Below are positions 5,552-9,723 of a stretch of DNA of 9,723 nt, one piece after another. Location: the NCBI GenBank assembly GCA_025936195.1, contig JAICTW010000046.1:1-9723 (forward strand), read 5' to 3'. The notes below the pieces were generated by a model that saw nothing but the letters and a program-made list of their open reading frames with translations, was not told the origin of the DNA and did not search any database. The position numbers were made by a program, and so were the translations under genes. Numbering within the stretch: the stretch's first letter is position 1; each line of letters begins with the position of its first letter. This DNA is from Flavisolibacter sp. GTDB taxonomy: Bacteria; Bacteroidota; Bacteroidia; Chitinophagales; Chitinophagaceae.

Positions 5552-7189
5552 TTATTTACCTCTGCCTAAATTTGGATTAGGAACTGTTGTTGGCAAGCCT
5601 GCATCCTGATCGGTAGCAGCACGGAAATCAACTGTATTGCAATCGCCACCTTCCTGGCCAATTTGCCAGTAGAAACGGTCGCCGCTGATACCTTCGCTTT
5701 CCACCATGTAGCGGATGATCACATTTACTCTATCCCATGCTCTTTGTTGCTGAGCTTTAGTTGAAGAGCAATAGCTGGTAACTACCACTTTGCACTCAGG
5801 GCTGTTACGCAAGCGGGCAGCAATAGAAGCTAATAAGCCTTTTGCATCATTGGTTAATGTAGCAGATGTATTGCTTGTGAAGGTTACGCTTGGTAAGGCA
5901 CCCAAAGTGGTAGCACACTCACTTGGTTTTACTCCGTATCCACAGCTTGAATCAGGACATGGGCATTTACCAACACCGTCTGCATCTACAGGCTGACAAT
6001 AAGTTGGAGTTACTTTTTCTTTATCACGGCAATCTGGAACGCCATCACCATCTGTATCTAAGCTTACACCATGAGCATCAACAGGACATCCTTGTGGGGT
6101 TTGCTCTTGGTCGAACTGGTCTGTAATACCATCACCATCAGAATCAGGCAATACAGGTTTTGGAAGGATCATGTATCTTGGTTTGCGGATTTCCTGATAA
6201 GCATAATCCAGTGGGTTTAACCACCACAAAGGCTGAACAGATTTCGAACCAAGATTGATATTCAAACCAACGGAAGCAAAATTGTATGTATCGAAGTTGG
6301 GAGACAATACAGGGAAACCACCGGAAAATTGTTCTGCCCATTGTTGACCATCTAATAAATCGTCATTGGCAAAAGAGAAGCGGTCTTCAATCGCAAGATT
6401 TACACGGTTACTTAACTTAAAGGCAACACCACCACCAACATGACCTACAGGTCTGAAGGTTTGTCCAAATAACTTAGGACGACGTGCACCATGGCTTTGA
6501 GCTTCGGTTTCATAACTATCATCCCAGTTAGGAAGATTCTTGATAGCGTCCTTGACATCTTTTCTGGTCTTATAAGTTCCACCGGTTATGCTGCCAAAGT
6601 TATATATGTTACCATCACTTCCTAATGCGTTCACCTTACTGTCATAAATCAGTCCACCAATACCTACCAAAGCATAAAAGTTTACACCGCTTTTTGATTT
6701 GTGGAAACGAATATTATTCAAGGAAAATACGCCTTCCAATGAAAGATCATTGGTAGTGGTTTTGTAGTTATAATAAACATATGGAGTGTTTGCAGTGGTA
6801 TAACCATTGCTTGTCCATGCACTATTTGCTGTAAAACCTCCGGATGGCAACCAGTTTAAACCTTTGGCTTGTCCATGCACATATTCCAAACGTGCGGAGA
6901 AGATATAACCAAAAGCCTTACGGAAATGCACTCCAAAATTGGGCGCAGTAAATAACTGAGTAGCAATATCACCGCTAACATTAAACAAACCGGTTTTAAT
7001 ACCGAACTCCCACTGATTTCGTGGTTTAGCAGGATAATTTTCGATACCTTGTTTGAACTTGGTATACTGATCCATGTCTTTGGAGCGTACAACTGAGGAA
7101 TCCATGGCGTCGTAGGTGACTTGTGAGAAACCGTACGAAGCCAACAGGCACAACACACCTGTTAGTAAAGAGTACTTTTTGCTTGCCAT
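5552..7189 (-). CDS. OmpA-like outer membrane porin with TSP3 calcium-binding repeats
   Basis: This 545-residue outer-membrane protein starts at ATG 7189 with a signal peptide (MASKKYSLLTGVLCLLASYG, likely cleaved after FS at 22). Residues of about 55-345 look like an N-terminal beta barrel, with alternating aromatic strands such as WEFGIKTGLFNVSGD, FGVHFRKAFGYIFSARLEYV and FASVGLNINLG. Two thrombospondin type 3 repeats follow, PDSDGDGITDQFD near 348 and DTDGDGVPDCRD near 377, which bind calcium. The C-terminal part (about 431-525) is a divergent OmpA domain: RVNVIIRYMVESEGISGDRF matches the OmpA helix, but the usual GHTD is TSYC and the NxxLS motif is not kept. Six or more Cys occur after residue 360, so disulfides are possible. 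It likely stabilises the envelope; peptidoglycan binding is doubtful. It has its own promoter and terminator, which suggests strong monocistronic expression. Confidence 0.9.
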   Translation of the reverse strand: MASKKYSLLTGVLCLLASYGFSQVTYDAMDSSVVRSKDMDQYTKFKQGIENYPAKPRNQWEFGIKTGLFNVSGDIATQLFTAPNFGVHFRKAFGYIFSARLEYVHGQAKGLNWLPSGGFTANSAWTSNGYTTANTPYVYYNYKTTTNDLSLEGVFSLNNIRFHKSKSGVNFYALVGIGGLIYDSKVNALGSDGNIYNFGSITGGTYKTRKDVKDAIKNLPNWDDSYETEAQSHGARRPKLFGQTFRPVGHVGGGVAFKLSNRVNLAIEDRFSFANDDLLDGQQWAEQFSGGFPVLSPNFDTYNFASVGLNINLGSKSVQPLWWLNPLDYAYQEIRKPRYMILPKPVLPDSDGDGITDQFDQEQTPQGCPVDAHGVSLDTDGDGVPDCRDKEKVTPTYCQPVDADGVGKCPCPDSSCGYGVKPSECATTLGALPSVTFTSNTSATLTNDAKGLLASIAARLRNSPECKVVVTSYCSSTKAQQQRAWDRVNVIIRYMVESEGISGDRFYWQIGQEGGDCNTVDFRAATDQDAGLPTTVPNPNLGRGK

Positions 7190-7227
7190 AACTATTGATT
7201 AAATTTTAAAAACAATGTCCTAATCGT

Positions 7228-7313
7228 TGGCAAAAATATAAATTGAGATACAATTACCAAACTTTAAATTTTATTTCAAAGCAATTGTGTCGTTTAAATC
7301 TACATTTTTGCCA
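7228..7313. repeat. 10-bp inverted repeat spanning the divergent promoter region
   Basis: Position 7228-7237 reads tggcaaaaat and 7304-7313 reads atttttgcca, a perfect 10-bp inverted repeat with 66 bp between. Each arm contains a candidate -7 box pointing outward: TATTTTTG on the minus strand (porin) and CATTTTTG on the plus strand (7303-7310, one mismatch to TAnnTTTG, prenyl synthase). Part of the match therefore follows from shared promoter consensus, but the GCCA extension does not. It may be a pair of regulator or initial-transcribed-region sites. The rest of 7190-7387 is AT-rich and holds no gene that I can see. Confidence 0.5.
7231..7260 (-). promoter_or_regulatory. Bacteroidota-type promoter for the OmpA-like porin gene
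   Basis: On the minus strand TTG (7260-7258) is followed by exactly 19 bp and then TATTTTTG (7238-7231), a full match to the Bacteroidota TTG-N19-TAnnTTTG consensus. Transcription would begin near 7225, giving an AU-rich leader of about 35 nt before ATG 7189. No Shine-Dalgarno sequence is visible in the leader, which is usual for this phylum. Confidence 0.65.
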
Positions 7314-7387
7314 GCACCAACCGTGCAATTCTTATACCATATTGCCTTAGTTATTATTCACTGTTGTACCTTTCCGCCATTTTACGA

Positions 7388-8350
7388 ATGAAGCTACCCG
7401 TTAATTTGATTGAACATGAGCTAAAGCTTTTTGAAGAAAAGTTTAAAGATGCTGTCAAAAGCAATGTATCCATGCTTGACCGCATCATGCGTTATGTAGT
7501 AAAACGAAAAGGAAAACAATTGCGCCCCATGTTTGTTTTTCTTGCCGCCCGTCTTTTTGGAGAAGCTAATGAATCTACCTACAGAGCAGCCTCATTAGTA
7601 GAACTTTTGCACACTGCCACTCTGGTTCATGATGATGTAGTGGATGATTCTTTGGAACGTAGAGGTTTTTTCTCAGTTTATGCTTTATGGAAAAATAAAG
7701 CTTCAGTGCTGGTTGGAGATTATCTCTTGGCCAAAGGATTACTCCTCTCGCTTGAGCATGATGATTTCCAAATTTTAAAATTCTTGTCGCAGGCCGTACG
7801 TAAAATGAGCGAAGGAGAGTTATTGCAAATGGAAAAGTCCAGGTCTTTAAACTTAGACGAAAGCGTTTATTTTGAGATCATAAAAAATAAAACGGCTTCC
7901 CTGCTGGCATCTGCCTGTGCTGCGGGTTCCTGGTCCACATCACACAGTGCAGAAACTGCAGAAAGAATGAGCGCCTTTGGAGAAAAGGTTGGAATTGCTT
8001 TTCAAATTAAGGATGATCTTTTTGATTATGCTTCGCAGGATGTAGGCAAACCTACTGGCAACGATATTAAAGAAAAGAAGCTTACCTTACCATTGATCTA
8101 TACACTAAATAATGTAGATAAAGAAACCAAAAGAAAAATGATCTACATTATTAAAAACGAGAACACGAGAAAAGCAAAGGTTCAATACATTATAGACGTA
8201 GTAGAAAGGAATGGGGGCATTGAATATACCAACCAAAAAATGGAAGCTTATAAAAAAGAGGCATTAAACCTGTTACATTCTTTTCCCGAGTCGGAAATAC
8301 GCAACGGCTTTGAAGACCTTGTAAACTTTGTTACAGACCGAAAATACTGA
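7388..8350 (+). CDS. Polyprenyl diphosphate synthase (long-chain trans-prenyltransferase, IspB-like)
   Basis: This cytoplasmic enzyme adds isopentenyl diphosphate units to an allylic primer to build the side chain of quinones such as menaquinone. ATG 7388 gives 320 residues beginning MKLPVNLIEHELKLFEEKF; the frame extends to a TTG at 7364, which is less likely. It has the family's KGKQLRPMFVFLAARLFG substrate segment, the first aspartate-rich motif HDDVVDD (Asp82, Asp83, Asp86) and the second motif KDDLFDY (Asp209, Asp210, Asp213), followed by GKPTGNDIKEKKLTLPLIY. The residues just before the first motif are small (TATLVHDD, Ala at -5), where short-chain synthases carry an aromatic, so a long product is expected. 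Octaprenyl and heptaprenyl cannot be told apart by eye. recJ follows after 8 bp, suggesting one transcript. Confidence 0.93.
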   Translation: MKLPVNLIEHELKLFEEKFKDAVKSNVSMLDRIMRYVVKRKGKQLRPMFVFLAARLFGEANESTYRAASLVELLHTATLVHDDVVDDSLERRGFFSVYALWKNKASVLVGDYLLAKGLLLSLEHDDFQILKFLSQAVRKMSEGELLQMEKSRSLNLDESVYFEIIKNKTASLLASACAAGSWSTSHSAETAERMSAFGEKVGIAFQIKDDLFDYASQDVGKPTGNDIKEKKLTLPLIYTLNNVDKETKRKMIYIIKNENTRKAKVQYIIDVVERNGGIEYTNQKMEAYKKEALNLLHSFPESEIRNGFEDLVNFVTDRKY

Positions 8351-8358
8351 TTTATTGC

Positions 8359-9723
8359 ATGGAGAAACGCTGGAGAATATTGAATTCCAATACAGAAAGA
8401 ACAGAGGCTTTGTTCAGGGAGTTGAAAATACATCCTGCCCTCTGCAGCATTCTGGCCCAGCGTGGAATAGATACCTACGAGAAATCAAAACAATTTTTCC
8501 GTCCTCAATTATCTGACCTGCATGATCCTTTTTTGATGAAGGACATGGCCAAAGCGGTTGACAGGATCCTATCTGCTTTCGATTCCAATGAAAAAATACT
8601 TGTGTTCGGTGATTATGATGTGGATGGCACAACTTCTGTGGCCTGCATGTTCCAGTTCTTAAAAAAGTATCATCCCTTTACCGAATTTTACATTCCGCAC
8701 CGTTATCGTGAGGGCTACGGTGTAAGCAAAACAGGAATTGATTATGCCGCTGAAAATAACTATACACTGATCATTTCCTTAGACTGCGGAATAAAATCGG
8801 TTGAACTGATCCAATATGCAAAGGAACTGGGAATTGATTTTATTGTTTGCGACCATCACCTTCCCGATGAACAATTGCCAAAAGCAGCTGCCATTCTCAA
8901 TCCCAAACAAAAAGATTGCAATTATCCCTACAAAGAATTATGCGGTTGCGGTGTAGGCTTTAAACTGATCACCGGCTTATGCAGGAAAATGCATTTGCCT
9001 GACGATACTCCCTATGAGTATCTGGACCTTGTGGCTACTGCTATTGCTGCAGACATTGTTTCCATTACCGGTGAGAATCGTGTATTGGCTTACTATGGTT
9101 TGAAGAAAGCCAATACCAATCCAAATTTTGGCATTAGAGCTATCGGTTATTTAAGCAGCCATACAAAGGAATTTCATATCAACAATCTTGTCTTCATCAT
9201 TGCGCCAAGAGTAAATGCAGCCGGACGTATGGATGATGCAAGAAAGGCAGTATTAATGTTCGTTTCCGAAACATATGAAGAAGCTTTGCACTGGGCAGAA
9301 CAGCTTCATGCCGATAATGATCACCGCAAAGAAGCGGACATGAGCATCACCGAGGAAGCACTTGCCATTATTGAAAATGATGAAATAATGATCAACAGGA
9401 GAAGCACTGTTTTGTTTCAGCCGCACTGGCACAAAGGTGTTGTTGGAATTGTTGCTTCCAGGTTGATAGATCATTATTACCGCCCTACCATTGTATTGAC
9501 GCAAAGCGGCGAATATGTTGCCGGCTCTGCCAGAAGTGTTTCCGGCTTCAATGTTTACGAAGCCATTCATCAATGCCGCGATTTACTTCTGGGATATGGC
9601 GGTCATTTTTATGCAGCAGGCATGACGCTCGCGCTCGATAAGATCGATGCCTTCTGTGAACGGTTTGAAGAAGTGGTTGCATCTACCATTCCACCCGACC
9701 TGCTGATACCCGAGATCGTGATC
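8359..9723 (+). CDS. recJ: Single-stranded-DNA-specific exonuclease RecJ (3' end outside window)
   Basis: RecJ degrades single-stranded DNA 5' to 3' in RecF-pathway recombination, mismatch repair and base-excision repair. The reading frame is open from ATG 8359 through the window end (455 codons), so roughly the last 110-120 residues, mostly the OB-fold end, should lie beyond it. The DHH phosphoesterase core is clear: motif I VFGDYDVDGTTS (Asp85, Asp87, Asp89), motif II SLDCGI (Asp142), motif III VCDHHLPD (Asp165, His166, His167) and the NPKQ/CGCGVGFKL segment. Later come APRVNAAGRMDDA, typical of RecJ, and the DHHA1 motif GYGGHFYAAGM (Gly414-His416). All metal-binding residues seem present. 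Its start is 8 bp after the prenyl synthase stop. Confidence 0.96.
   Translation, partial: MEKRWRILNSNTERTEALFRELKIHPALCSILAQRGIDTYEKSKQFFRPQLSDLHDPFLMKDMAKAVDRILSAFDSNEKILVFGDYDVDGTTSVACMFQFLKKYHPFTEFYIPHRYREGYGVSKTGIDYAAENNYTLIISLDCGIKSVELIQYAKELGIDFIVCDHHLPDEQLPKAAAILNPKQKDCNYPYKELCGCGVGFKLITGLCRKMHLPDDTPYEYLDLVATAIAADIVSITGENRVLAYYGLKKANTNPNFGIRAIGYLSSHTKEFHINNLVFIIAPRVNAAGRMDDARKAVLMFVSETYEEALHWAEQLHADNDHRKEADMSITEEALAIIENDEIMINRRSTVLFQPHWHKGVVGIVASRLIDHYYRPTIVLTQSGEYVAGSARSVSGFNVYEAIHQCRDLLLGYGGHFYAAGMTLALDKIDAFCERFEEVVASTIPPDLLIPEIVI

Noticed and set aside
6031..6150. Repeated catcaccatc units that could look like a DNA tandem repeat
   Set aside because: They encode the two DxDGDG calcium-binding TSP3 motifs, so the similarity is explained by the protein sequence.
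6144..6341. A short minus-strand frame overlapping the porin TSP3 region
   Set aside because: It is in an alternative frame of a well-supported gene; no frameshift is needed because the porin frame is intact from 7189 to 5552.
6856..7158. A 100-codon minus-strand frame inside the porin gene
   Set aside because: It overlaps the signal peptide and barrel of the porin in another frame, with no domain and a composition typical of a frame-shadow.
9253..9573. A 106-codon minus-strand frame opposite recJ
   Set aside because: It lies entirely antisense to conserved RecJ motifs and has no plausible start signals or family features.
1..9723. Search for a defence system, mobile element, CRISPR array or biosynthetic cluster
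   Set aside because: Every gene belongs to recognisable backbone or envelope families, and no transposase, integrase, direct-repeat array or toxin-antitoxin pair is visible.

Overview
The window looks like ordinary chromosomal backbone of a Bacteroidota bacterium, probably near Chitinophagaceae. The evidence is a Bacteroidota-type omega subunit, a DUF4835 (PorD-like) protein and a DUF4296 lipoprotein beside coaBC, an OmpA porin with thrombospondin type 3 calcium repeats, TAnnTTTG-type promoter elements, and the lack of obvious Shine-Dalgarno sequences. The family-level placement is inference from protein style, not from a search. I see no transposase, integrase, CRISPR array, tRNA or rRNA, and no sign of recent gene transfer.

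Layout. Positions 1-201 hold the DNA-binding end of a NarL/LuxR-type regulator on the plus strand. It runs head-on into a long minus-strand block, and the two stop codons share one TTAA. Read in the direction of transcription from 7189 down to 198, the minus block is: an OmpA-like porin, a strong terminator, bamD with rpoZ (overlapping), a second strong terminator, coaBC with DUF4835/PorD-like and DUF4296 (each joined by a 4-bp ATGA overlap), then scoA and scoB, the two subunits of a 3-oxoacid CoA-transferase. From 7388 the plus strand carries a long-chain polyprenyl diphosphate synthase and, 8 bp later, recJ, which runs off the window end.

How the genes fit together. Much of the block serves the outer membrane: BamD (beta-barrel assembly), a PorD-like protein (reported link to type IX secretion), a small lipoprotein, and a porin that would itself be a BAM client. 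CoaBC (coenzyme A synthesis) and ScoAB (CoA transfer to acetoacetate) are metabolic. RpoZ, RecJ and the prenyl synthase (quinone or carrier-lipid side chain) are housekeeping. The 7190-7387 intergenic region is a divergent promoter region with a perfect 10-bp inverted repeat that places an ATTTTTGCCA sequence at both candidate -7 boxes.

I found no convincing new system. The points most worth checking are: Asp and Ser in place of the canonical catalytic Asn and Cys of the CoaC half of CoaBC, a strong terminator just 26 bp ahead of the coaBC start, an OmpA domain without the usual peptidoglycan-binding Asp, and palindromes at the scoA and porin promoters.
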